From the NCBI GenBank assembly GCA_030613915.1, contig JAUWKY010000141.1:1-6491 (forward strand): DNA of 6,491 bases, written 5' to 3'. This stretch comes from Syntrophobacterales bacterium (GTDB taxonomy: Bacteria > Desulfobacterota > Syntrophobacteria > BM002). This document shows positions 1 through 4,560 of this stretch, piece by piece. The position numbers were made by a program, and so were the translations under genes. How positions within the stretch are numbered: the stretch's first letter is position 1; each line of letters opens with the position of its first letter. The notes beneath the pieces are model-generated. The model did no database searches. It was given only the letters and a program-made list of their open reading frames with translations, and was not told where the DNA came from.

Positions 1-72
1 TGTCCGTTGCAATAAAGCTATCTTCTCTTCACTATGGGCGACGTGGTGAATGTGCCCGATGTCCTTATTCAA
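1..72 (-). CDS. Possible 5' end of a downstream gene, cut by the window edge
   Basis: Just after the methyltransferase stop, one minus-strand frame stays open to the window edge and reads NKDIGHIHHVAHSEEKIALL and onward; the other two frames close. The His-rich start resembles the first strand of vicinal-oxygen-chelate (glyoxalase or epimerase) proteins, but about 24 residues is too little to assign a family. There is no ATG or GTG in this frame. The possible start is a TTG at 72-70, which would overlap the methyltransferase stop (65-67) and suggest translational coupling. An AAGGA at 62-66 could serve a rarer start further in. The frame could also be open by chance. Confidence 0.3.
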   Translation of the reverse strand, partial: MNKDIGHIHHVAHSEEKIALLQRT

Positions 73-682
73 TCCGAACAGCCAACGTTAGTCCGTCTTT
101 TTCTGGTGAATGGTTGGGCAGAAGGGAGTACAAATGTACGCAGCGCCAATGATTGTCGGTGAAAATTGTTTGGTTGAACTCACTAGCTCCCAAGAAGGCA
201 ACGTTGTCTGCAACTAGAAGACCGCCCAGTCTGAGCAGCGAATGGCACCCTGATAGAGTTTTCTGGTAATCTTCCTTTTCAATATCCATGAAGATAAGAT
301 CATAGGGACCCTCTAGTTTCTCCAAAACTTCCGCGACCTCCCCCACCCTGACCTCAACCCGATCCGCAAACCCAGCCCTGGAAATGTTTTCTCTGGCTCT
401 GGCTGCCATGGCCTCATCACGTTCAATGGTAGTCAGTATGCCCCCAGGATTACTGATTCCTCCAGCCAGGTAGATGGCCGAATATCCTGTGGCCGTTCCC
501 AGCTCCAGGATGGCCTTGCAATTCATGGCTTTAGCAAGGATGTATAGGAACTCACCCACCACAGGACCAACTATGGGAATGTGCTCCTGTTGCGCCTCCT
601 GTTCGAGTTCGATAAGCAACTCGTCTCTGGGTGGGATGAAGCCTCGAAAGTATGTTTCTGCATCCGGTATCATGTCGGGCAT
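65..682 (-). CDS. Class I SAM-dependent O-methyltransferase (COMT/CCoAOMT-like, Methyltransf_3 family)
   Basis: This 205-residue protein should transfer a methyl group from S-adenosylmethionine to a hydroxyl, probably of a catechol-like small molecule, in a divalent-metal-dependent reaction in the cytoplasm. Residues 59-73 form the glycine-rich SAM loop (LELGTATGYSAIYLA), and E87 in TIERD follows at the end of strand 2. The metal ligands of the catechol O-methyltransferase family have clear counterparts: D133 in FMDIEKEDY, and D159-N160 in VADNV. Length is typical of compact bacterial members. The ATG at 680-682 has a good ribosome site (GAGGTG, 690-695) seven bases upstream. It lies 98 bp after map on the same strand with no obvious terminator between, so co-transcription is plausible. 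The substrate cannot be told from sequence. Confidence 0.93.
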   Translation of the reverse strand: MPDMIPDAETYFRGFIPPRDELLIELEQEAQQEHIPIVGPVVGEFLYILAKAMNCKAILELGTATGYSAIYLAGGISNPGGILTTIERDEAMAARARENISRAGFADRVEVRVGEVAEVLEKLEGPYDLIFMDIEKEDYQKTLSGCHSLLRLGGLLVADNVAFLGASEFNQTIFTDNHWRCVHLYSLLPNHSPEKDGLTLAVRIE

Positions 683-780
683 TACCGTTCACCTCGTTGC
701 TTTGGACTCTGAAAACATCAAGCTCAGATTTCGGATTTCTGGTGGTTGTTAATCTGACGAACGGGCAGACAGGACAATGG

Positions 781-1659
781 CTATAAATCGAACGGCGTCA
801 AACTTTCGTAACCATTGTTGGTAACAAGTACAGTTTGCTCAAACTGGGCAGAAAGCGATCCGTCTTTCGTTACCGCCGTCCAGTTGTCAGCCAAAATAAG
901 GAGCTCCTTGCTTCCCAGATTAACCATGGGCTCAATAGTGAAGACCATCCCAGGAACCAAGCGAATACCTTCCCCCTTTCTGCCGAAATGTGGCACCTGC
1001 GGGGGTTCATGAAAAGTAAAACCTATTCCATGACCGGTAAATTCCTCCACCACCGAACAACCTTCCCCTTCTGCATATTTTTGAATGGCCCAGCCAATAT
1101 CCCCTACAGTATTTCCAGGTCCCACCATGGCCAAAGCCACTTTGAGACTCTCACGGGCCACCTTAACTATTTTCCTGGCCTCTGGACTGGGGCTGCCTAC
1201 AAAAAAGGTCTTATTGACATCGGCATAGTATCCGTCCAAGATGGAAGTCACATCCACATTTGCTATGTCTCCGTCCTGAAAAATTCTTTCTCCCGGGATC
1301 CCATGACAAATTTCTTCATTTACGGAAACACAAACAGATTTGGGAAAGCCCCTGTAGTTCAGCGGTGCGGGGGTAGCGCCATTTTTAATGGTAAATTCAT
1401 GTACGAGGGTGTTGATCTCATCAGTTGTGATGCCTGGTTTGATCTGTGTTTCCACCAAATCAAGTGTCTTAAGGACTAATCGACCAGCCCGTTTTATCTT
1501 TTGAATTTCTCCTTTTTCTTTGAGCCTAATATTGTATTTCTGGGCGTACATTTTCTTGACGCTTTGATGCTGGATCGTACTCTTCCCCGAGCAACATTTC
1601 TTGTATTTCAGACCACTTCCACAAGGACAAGGGTCATTTCTTCCCATTTTCTTCGCCAT
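781..1659 (-). CDS. map: Type I methionine aminopeptidase with N-terminal SEC-C zinc motif
   Basis: The enzyme removes the initiator methionine from nascent proteins in the cytoplasm. Its 292 residues start with a SEC-C metal-binding tag (GRNDPCPCGSGLKYKKCC, C11, C13, C22, C23), followed by a linker and a complete pita-bread catalytic domain from about residue 45. All expected dinuclear metal ligands are visible: D136 (NVDVT), D147 (ADVNKT), H210 (TGHGIG), E243 (FTIEPM) and E274 (QFEQTV). Substrate-binding H119 (EEICHGIPG) and H217 (FHEPPQVPH) are also present. The SEC-C tag makes it about 30-45 residues longer than the E. coli-type enzyme; in other proteins this motif is linked to SecB or ribosome contact, so it may dock the enzyme near the exit tunnel (inference). 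The ATG at 1657-1659 has GAGGA at 1664-1668. A candidate promoter lies at 1688-1715. Confidence 0.97.
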   Translation of the reverse strand: MAKKMGRNDPCPCGSGLKYKKCCSGKSTIQHQSVKKMYAQKYNIRLKEKGEIQKIKRAGRLVLKTLDLVETQIKPGITTDEINTLVHEFTIKNGATPAPLNYRGFPKSVCVSVNEEICHGIPGERIFQDGDIANVDVTSILDGYYADVNKTFFVGSPSPEARKIVKVARESLKVALAMVGPGNTVGDIGWAIQKYAEGEGCSVVEEFTGHGIGFTFHEPPQVPHFGRKGEGIRLVPGMVFTIEPMVNLGSKELLILADNWTAVTKDGSLSAQFEQTVLVTNNGYESLTPFDL

Positions 1660-1687
1660 AGATTCCTCTGTGGAGCTCTAGCTACCG

Positions 1688-1715
1688 ATTCTACAGGTCT
1701 CAAAAGAGCTCTGAA
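1688..1715 (-). promoter_or_regulatory. Candidate sigma-70 promoter for map
   Basis: On the minus strand, TTCAGA (1710-1715, 4 of 6 to TTGACA) is followed after 16 bp by TAGAAT (1688-1693, 5 of 6 to TATAAT). Transcription would start near 1681, leaving a leader of about 20 nt with the GAGGA site. The -35 hexamer overlaps a small dyad, CTGAAC/GTTCAG (1711-1716 and 1723-1728), which could be an operator or chance. This promoter sits between the quasi-palindromic element and map. Confidence 0.35.
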
Positions 1716-1730
1716 CTCGTTTGTTCAGGG

Positions 1731-1937
1731 GGTTAACCCTAACGTTGCAACCCACACCGGCTAAAATCGCTAGGCTCGCGCCATAGTCCCGCCTTTGGCG
1801 GGACGGCTGTGCTCGCCTCGGCCAGGATCTCACGTACGGTAAAGTACGCTTCGTCCTGACCGAGCCTGTGCGCAGCCACATCTGGTACACTCTAGCGCGT
1901 TTTTCCTCGGCGTGGGTATGCAACCTTAGGGTTTAAG
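1731..1937. repeat. About 200-bp quasi-palindromic element, MITE- or REP-like
   Basis: The two halves are imperfect inverted copies. The outer tip at 1732-1750 (aaccctaacgttgcaa) is mirrored by tgcaaccttagggttt at 1919-1934. The next section, 1751-1783, is mirrored by 1883-1918. The inner arm 1805-1828 pairs with 1853-1877. The apex is a small CGTAC/GTACG stem (1833-1837 and 1844-1848). The left half carries an extra perfect 8-bp hairpin (1786-1793 and 1797-1804) absent from the right half. No transposase is encoded. A second copy of the left tip lies at 5653-5705, so the element belongs to a dispersed family. It fills most of the 342-bp gap between map and the gene upstream. Whether it is mobile, or acts as a terminator or processing signal, is not shown. 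Confidence 0.75.
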
Positions 1938-2001
1938 AGGAACGGAGGAGAGAGGGAAGTTGCTGGTCTGGAGTTGTTGGGGGACAGATCAGTGGTGGTT
2001 T

Positions 2002-2418
2002 TCAGGGAAGGTGGCTGTCGGTAACATCAATATAGTATATTTGGTTCTTTTCTAGGATAGGATCCGGACGTATCAAGATGATACTGTGGGATGAAATATC
2101 AGAGGACGAACTGGCGACCACAGCTGTTTCATTTTCGAGGCGTGCACTTGGATAGGTGACATAATGGATTATCTCGTGATATTGATTATATATGCAATTT
2201 TTGTCTGGGAAAGGACATTCTAAAATAAGAGCTCTCAGTTCGCCGAGGGTAGCAGCACACCGCTGGCATTTTGGCTCATCATCAGTTCGTTCACTTCCAC
2301 GTCTTTCCACACCGACATGTTGAGGATCGCTCAACTTCCTACGATCTTGACCACTGCGTCGATCACTGCCTCTGCGCCGCTCATTTCCAGGCCGACGATC
2401 ACCACTACCAGGATGCAC
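2002..2418 (-). CDS. Hypothetical protein with Asp-Arg-Arg-rich N-terminus and four cysteines
   Basis: I do not recognise a named family for the whole 138-residue protein. Residues 6-44 are a low-complexity, strongly basic stretch built from G-x-[DE]-R-R units (GDRR, GNERR, GSDRR, GQDRR, GVERR, GSER); similar tracts are common in small Desulfobacterota proteins. Then come C51-x2-C54 and C69-x5-C75, which could bind a metal, and a C-terminal half with beta-strand-like segments (IIHYVTY, SIILIRP, IYYIDV). No signal peptide or membrane segment is visible. The start is a GTG at 2416-2418, supported by a strong ribosome site, AAAGGGGA (2425-2432), six bases upstream. It stands alone, with the quasi-palindromic element downstream and the candidate small RNA upstream. 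A nucleic-acid or regulatory role would be a guess. Confidence 0.75.
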   Translation of the reverse strand: MHPGSGDRRPGNERRRGSDRRSGQDRRKLSDPQHVGVERRGSERTDDEPKCQRCAATLGELRALILECPFPDKNCIYNQYHEIIHYVTYPSARLENETAVVASSSSDISSHSIILIRPDPILEKNQIYYIDVTDSHLP

Positions 2419-2424
2419 TCAATG

Positions 2425-2432
2425 TCCCCTTT
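2425..2432 (-). promoter_or_regulatory. Ribosome binding site that fixes the GTG start of the Arg-rich protein
   Basis: AAAGGGGA on the minus strand sits six bases before the GTG at 2416-2418. No ATG in the same frame has a better site, so the GTG is the preferred start. Confidence 0.7.
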
Positions 2433-2464
2433 CAAAGTAGTACAATTTCGAAATGCAGGTGAGT

Positions 2465-2493
2465 AAATTACCTTAAATGAGACAGCATGTAAA
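2465..2493 (-). promoter_or_regulatory. Weak candidate promoter for the Arg-rich protein
   Basis: TTTACA (2488-2493, 5 of 6 to TTGACA) is followed by a 17-bp spacer and TAATTT (2465-2470), a poor -10. It lies in an AT-rich stretch about 45 bp upstream of the GTG. Spacing is ideal but the -10 matches only 3 of 6. Confidence 0.25.
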
Positions 2494-2592
2494 TGGGATT
2501 TCTCATTTTTCAACAGGATATTTCAACGATAGTAAGATTGATACTTGAGGGTGGGGCTTGCCAAGTCTGGACGCGGAGGGGAGGGGAAACGG

Positions 2593-2745
2593 TAAAAAAA
2601 AGAAACCCCCACTGATGAGGACACGTCTCTTCACCCATTCAAGACTCATCCAATGTCTAACCCAGTGGGGGCTATTTAGTAGGGCCGTACTCTACCATAG
2701 CCCTACTAAGAGAGATTTGTAGTCATCTCTCTTGTACTCTCCACT
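2593..2745 (-). ncRNA. Candidate small RNA with three hairpins ending in an intrinsic terminator
   Basis: Read on the minus strand, three perfect-stem hairpins follow each other almost without gaps. Hairpin 1 has a 9-bp stem (2725-2733 with 2708-2716) and an 8-nt loop. Hairpin 2 has a 10-bp stem (2700-2709 with 2676-2685) and a 14-nt loop; it shares two bases with hairpin 1, so the two stack or compete. Hairpin 3 has a 9-bp closing stem (2663-2671 with 2606-2614) with an inner GATGAG/CTCATC stem, and is followed directly by a T-rich tract (2594-2605). The frames here hold no convincing protein. AGAGTAC occurs twice, flanking hairpin 1 (2734-2740 and 2687-2693). The 5' end and promoter are not clear, so the right boundary is approximate. 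I do not recognise it as a known RNA family. Confidence 0.6.
2594..2671 (-). terminator. Intrinsic terminator of the candidate small RNA
   Basis: The minus strand has CCCCCACTG and CAGTGGGGG arms (2663-2671 and 2606-2614) followed by TTTCTTTTTTTT (2594-2605). The stem is longer-range than a textbook terminator, with about 48 nt between the arms, but GATGAG/CTCATC (2644-2649 and 2615-2620) extends it inward directly on the 3' side, leaving a bulge on the 5' side. The T-tract is present only in this orientation, so it fixes the transcript's strand. It could also stop read-through from the PilZ gene upstream. Confidence 0.7.
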
Positions 2746-2972
2746 AACAAGAAGCGTGCCTATTCGATGGATGAAGTAGTTTTCTTTGTAATTCAAATAG
2801 TTATCATTTTTCTCGCCAACAGGGCCAGCAAGAAACTGTTGTCTAATCTACACATGTGTAGGGAAAGTGCCACGTGCAATCGGTTCAGGGAACACCTTTT
2901 TCCACCGTCTGGCGGCGGCAAGTCGCGAAACACCCGGGCCAGATTAATCTTGGCTCTTGGCGTGAAGACGAT
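2734..2972. other. Spacer between the PilZ gene and the candidate small RNA
   Basis: About 240 bp without a convincing gene. It should contain the promoter of the candidate small RNA. The best match I find on the minus strand is TTGGCG, 17 bp, TTGAAT (2792-2820), with 4 of 6 in each hexamer, which is weak. It also holds a perfect 14-bp palindrome (2848-2861). A plus-strand frame from 2767 is discussed among the rejected items. Confidence 0.4.
2848..2861. promoter_or_regulatory. Perfect 14-bp palindrome, possible operator
   Basis: CTACACATGTGTAG is its own reverse complement. It lies about 100 bp upstream of the first hairpin of the candidate small RNA, a reasonable place for a dimeric regulator site. 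Only the symmetry is seen; the binding protein is unknown. Confidence 0.3.
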
Positions 2973-3389
2973 CTATGCTTGTATTTTAAGCGGGTGTCCC
3001 GATCGGTTTTTGTGCACCTTCTTTTCCAAAGTCCTCAGGTATTCAGTTGCTACTTTCCCCAGGCTTTGAGTTGCTAAAGCTTTGGTGATGAATGCTTGGT
3101 CTTCACTTGCCATATTGAGGAAACGCACACCCATGCCACGGGGGGTGATTTCGTCATCGCGGCCGTGGATATTGGACCATACCACCTCCGCGTTGACCGA
3201 GAGGCGGCGGTCGGGAGCATTGATGGTCATGTCAAAGATTTCGTTTAGCCTGAGAGGTTTTGGGCAACGGATAAAGGCACTGATTGCGTTGAAATTCAGA
3301 GTTTCCCCTGCCATATCGCCCTTGTCGTGCTGGACGATGACGGGCCATTTGACTTCGATCCTGGAGCTTTGGCGTCTTTCTCTGCTCAC
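2973..3389 (-). CDS. PilZ domain protein with a degenerate c-di-GMP signature
   Basis: The 138-residue protein is a single PilZ beta-barrel with a charged C-terminal extension (about 105-138). The first binding motif, RxxxR, is present (R6-QSS-R10, then IEVKWPV). The second, [D/N]xSxxG, should fall at 32-37 by alignment with the neighbouring PilZ protein (3926-4267), which reads NISPGG there; here it is NFNAIS, so Ser and the final Gly are replaced by Asn and Ser. The rest matches well, including the AEVVW and GMGVRF barrel strands. Canonical c-di-GMP binding is therefore doubtful (inference); it may act as a ligand-independent partner or be decaying. The GTG start (3387-3389) has a strong GGGAGGTG site (3394-3401). 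It follows the zinc-ribbon gene by 81 bp, probably in one operon. Confidence 0.88.
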   Translation of the reverse strand: MSRERRQSSRIEVKWPVIVQHDKGDMAGETLNFNAISAFIRCPKPLRLNEIFDMTINAPDRRLSVNAEVVWSNIHGRDDEITPRGMGVRFLNMASEDQAFITKALATQSLGKVATEYLRTLEKKVHKNRSGHPLKIQA

Positions 3390-3393
3390 AGGG

Positions 3394-3401
3394 CACCTCC
3401 C
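3394..3401 (-). promoter_or_regulatory. Strong ribosome binding site for the GTG start of the PilZ protein
   Basis: GGGAGGTG on the minus strand ends four bases before the GTG at 3387-3389. It decides the start, as the frame has no ATG nearby. Confidence 0.75.
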
Positions 3402-3470
3402 TGTTCAGGGTTGATCCCGCTTAGGTCATCGCCCTGAAAATTATTCAACATCCTGGAGTTGCACTGCTAT

Positions 3471-3677
3471 TCAGTTCTTTCCAGTTTGTTGGCTTTCGCC
3501 GTGTGCAGTGAAACACTCAGAGATGGGATAAGTTTTGTCGCAAAGCCAGCAGTGGACATCACTTTCGTTTGAGACCCAAGAAATCTGTCTGTGGCCCTCT
3601 GGACACTGCTTGGGATGTTCAAATCGGAAGATGGATGTCACATTTCCAAATAGCCTATCCCTCATGCGTAAACCCAT
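3471..3677 (-). CDS. Small zinc-ribbon hypothetical protein
   Basis: This 68-residue protein has a likely four-ligand metal site: CPEGH (C25, H29), then C43-WL-C46 in DVHCWLCDKTYPISECF, with a third Cys, C55, close by. The Cx2GH...Cx2C spacing and the aromatic WLCDKTYPISEC segment look like a small zinc ribbon, which in such proteins usually contacts nucleic acid or another protein. No membrane segment or signal peptide is visible. The ATG (3675-3677) is preceded by AGGGGGGA (3681-3688). It lies 81 bp upstream of the PilZ gene on the same strand with no terminator between, so a two-gene operon is likely. I cannot assign a function; its coding status is supported by the conserved-looking Cys pattern and its fit between neighbours. 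Confidence 0.65.
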   Translation of the reverse strand: MGLRMRDRLFGNVTSIFRFEHPKQCPEGHRQISWVSNESDVHCWLCDKTYPISECFTAHGESQQTGKN

Positions 3678-3925
3678 AATTCCCCCCTGCTGTTAGAATT
3701 GAGGTCAAGTGACACCAGGCAAAATATTTGCCTGGATCATTTACACATATCTTTCTTATTCCTAGGATTGCACAAAGAACAAAAGGGTAGGGTAGGTAAG
3801 AACAATACCGGGGCGATTAGAAAATTCTATGAACTGGTAATTCAAAAAGCGCAGCGATTGGAATTTACCACACACTTGGCTTGTTTTGTCAAGTATGAAA
3901 AGAATTATTTTGCAAAACTGATCCT
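3678..3925. other. AT-rich spacer between the two PilZ loci
   Basis: About 250 bp with no convincing gene. It carries a 21-bp palindrome next to the zinc-ribbon gene and a short dyad, ACTTG/CAAGT (3874-3894). It probably contains the promoter for the zinc-ribbon and PilZ pair, but I find no good hexamer pair. A plus-strand frame with a TTG start (3699-3929) is probably spurious. Confidence 0.4.
3715..3735. promoter_or_regulatory. 21-bp perfect palindrome upstream of the zinc-ribbon gene
   Basis: CCAGGCAAA (3715-3723) and TTTGCCTGG (3727-3735) are perfect inverted arms around a 3-bp centre, 38 bp upstream of the zinc-ribbon ATG. Neither strand has a T-tract after it, so a terminator is unlikely. 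Position and symmetry fit an operator for a dimeric repressor, or a hairpin in the leader. Confidence 0.45.
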
Positions 3926-4267
3926 TTAAATGTTGCAAGGAAACAAGTTGTTTAAAAAGTCGCGGTCACCCCTGAAGATCTGAGTGAATTGAACGCCCAA
4001 GCCTTCAGACACCATGTGTTTAAACCTCTTTTGCTGACTTTTCCAAGCAACTTCCGCAGTAACCACCAAGTGTCCCGCATAGGCTGGAGGTTTAATGATT
4101 AAGCGAAAAATATCATCTTGAACAGGATCGGTCAGGGCATGAATGAAGGCGCCTCCAGGGCTGATGTTCCTTGTTTCTCCTTTTACTATACGGTTTGGAG
4201 TTAACAAGAAAACTGGCCAGTCGACTTCAGCTCGGCTGTGTTGACGCCTTTTCTGACGAGTAGACAT
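3926..4267 (-). CDS. PilZ domain protein with an intact c-di-GMP signature
   Basis: The 113-residue protein is a stand-alone PilZ domain, which in this family binds cyclic di-GMP and passes the signal to motility, polysaccharide or secretion machinery. Both ligand motifs are present: R8-QHS-R12 (RxxxR, followed by AEVDWPV) and N34-IS-PG-G39 ([D/N]xSxxG, followed by AFIHA). Later barrel strands are clear (VTAEVAW, GLGVQF). It is a diverged relative of the PilZ protein at 2973-3389, with shared length, start sequence and strand pattern. The ATG (4265-4267) has no Shine-Dalgarno site in the 20 bases upstream, which is unusual here. A dyad lies immediately upstream (4275-4334). The output partner is not visible in the window. 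Confidence 0.9.
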   Translation of the reverse strand: MSTRQKRRQHSRAEVDWPVFLLTPNRIVKGETRNISPGGAFIHALTDPVQDDIFRLIIKPPAYAGHLVVTAEVAWKSQQKRFKHMVSEGLGVQFTQIFRGDRDFLNNLFPCNI

Positions 4268-4274
4268 GAGGATA

Positions 4275-4334
4275 CTATGTGTAGGTGACAGCAGGGGTTA
4301 TGAAAGAATCACTCTGTAACCTACCACACATAAG
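4275..4334 (-). promoter_or_regulatory. Dyad symmetry just upstream of the PilZ start
   Basis: On the minus strand, ATGTGTGGTAGGTTACAG pairs with CTGTCACCTACACAT (4314-4331 and 4277-4291): 14 base pairs with a 3-nt bulge and one mismatch, around a 22-nt loop. It ends seven bases before the ATG. If transcribed, it would form a leader hairpin beside a start codon that lacks a Shine-Dalgarno site. If transcription begins inside it, it would instead act as DNA, for example as an operator. Confidence 0.4.
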
Positions 4335-4348
4335 GATATTTCTGTCAA
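4318..4348 (-). promoter_or_regulatory. Candidate promoter for the PilZ gene at 3926-4267
   Basis: TTGACA (4343-4348) is a perfect -35 on the minus strand, but the best -10 nearby, TAGGTT (4318-4323), needs a long 19-bp spacer and matches 3 of 6. The site overlaps the dyad at 4275-4334. Confidence 0.3.
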
Positions 4349-4425
4349 TCGGGAAAACCACCATTTTGGAGCCCGGGGGATTGGCTTGCAGATTGGGGAA
4401 GGTATAGAGCATAGAGCAAGAAATC

Positions 4426-4493
4426 AGAGGTCAGAGATCCGACGTCAGAGGTCAGGGGTGAAGCTGATCTCTGATCTCCGACTTCTGACCTCT
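4426..4493. repeat. Imperfect inverted repeat built of AGAGGTCAG-type units
   Basis: Two 30-nt arms (4426-4455 and 4464-4493) match as inverted copies at 24 of 30 positions around an 8-nt centre. Within the left arm the unit (c)agaggtcag occurs twice. The block sits about 70-135 bp after the AI-2E stop and could form a long hairpin in its 3' untranslated region. On the minus strand only a weak T-containing stretch follows, so its value as a terminator is uncertain. Confidence 0.65.
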
Positions 4494-4500
4494 AGGATAG

Positions 4501-4542
4501 ACGATTTCTACGACTTGAACGATTTGACGAATTAACGAATTT
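4501..4542. repeat. Five degenerate tandem copies of an 8-9 bp unit
   Basis: ACGATTTCT, ACGACTTGA, ACGATTTG, ACGAATTA and ACGAATTT follow head to tail, all beginning ACGA. The array lies just downstream of the AI-2E stop codon. It has no spacers and is not a CRISPR. Its unit differs from that of the adjacent inverted repeat. Confidence 0.65.
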
Positions 4543-4560
4543 CCTAATCGACTACTGACC

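Noticed and set aside
835..1479. Plus-strand frame of 214 codons opposite map
   Set aside because: It is antisense to a gene with a full set of catalytic residues and shows no domain of its own.
1678..1923. Minus-strand frame of 81 codons across the quasi-palindromic element
   Set aside because: The coding potential follows from the palindrome's GC-rich repeats; it is Arg-rich nonsense with no supported start.
2549..2586. Possible G-quadruplex (GGG, GGGG, GGGG, GGGG)
   Set aside because: The middle loop is 21 nt, too long for a confident call, and nothing else marks the site as functional.
2612..2618. CTGATGA on the plus strand, as in hammerhead ribozyme cores
   Set aside because: The matching GAAA element and the three-way stem layout are missing, and the T-tract shows that the structured RNA is on the other strand.
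2767..3069. Plus-strand frame of 100 codons starting with a hydrophobic stretch
   Set aside because: It overlaps the last 97 bp of the PilZ gene antisense, has no good ribosome site, and after about 20 residues its composition looks random.
3699..3929. Plus-strand frame of 76 codons in the spacer between the PilZ loci
   Set aside because: It needs a TTG start without a clear ribosome site, opens across the 21-bp palindrome, and has no recognisable motif. A real small gene is not excluded, but I cannot support it.
4501..4542. Short tandem array considered as a CRISPR
   Set aside because: Units are 8-9 bp with no spacers, and there are no cas genes.
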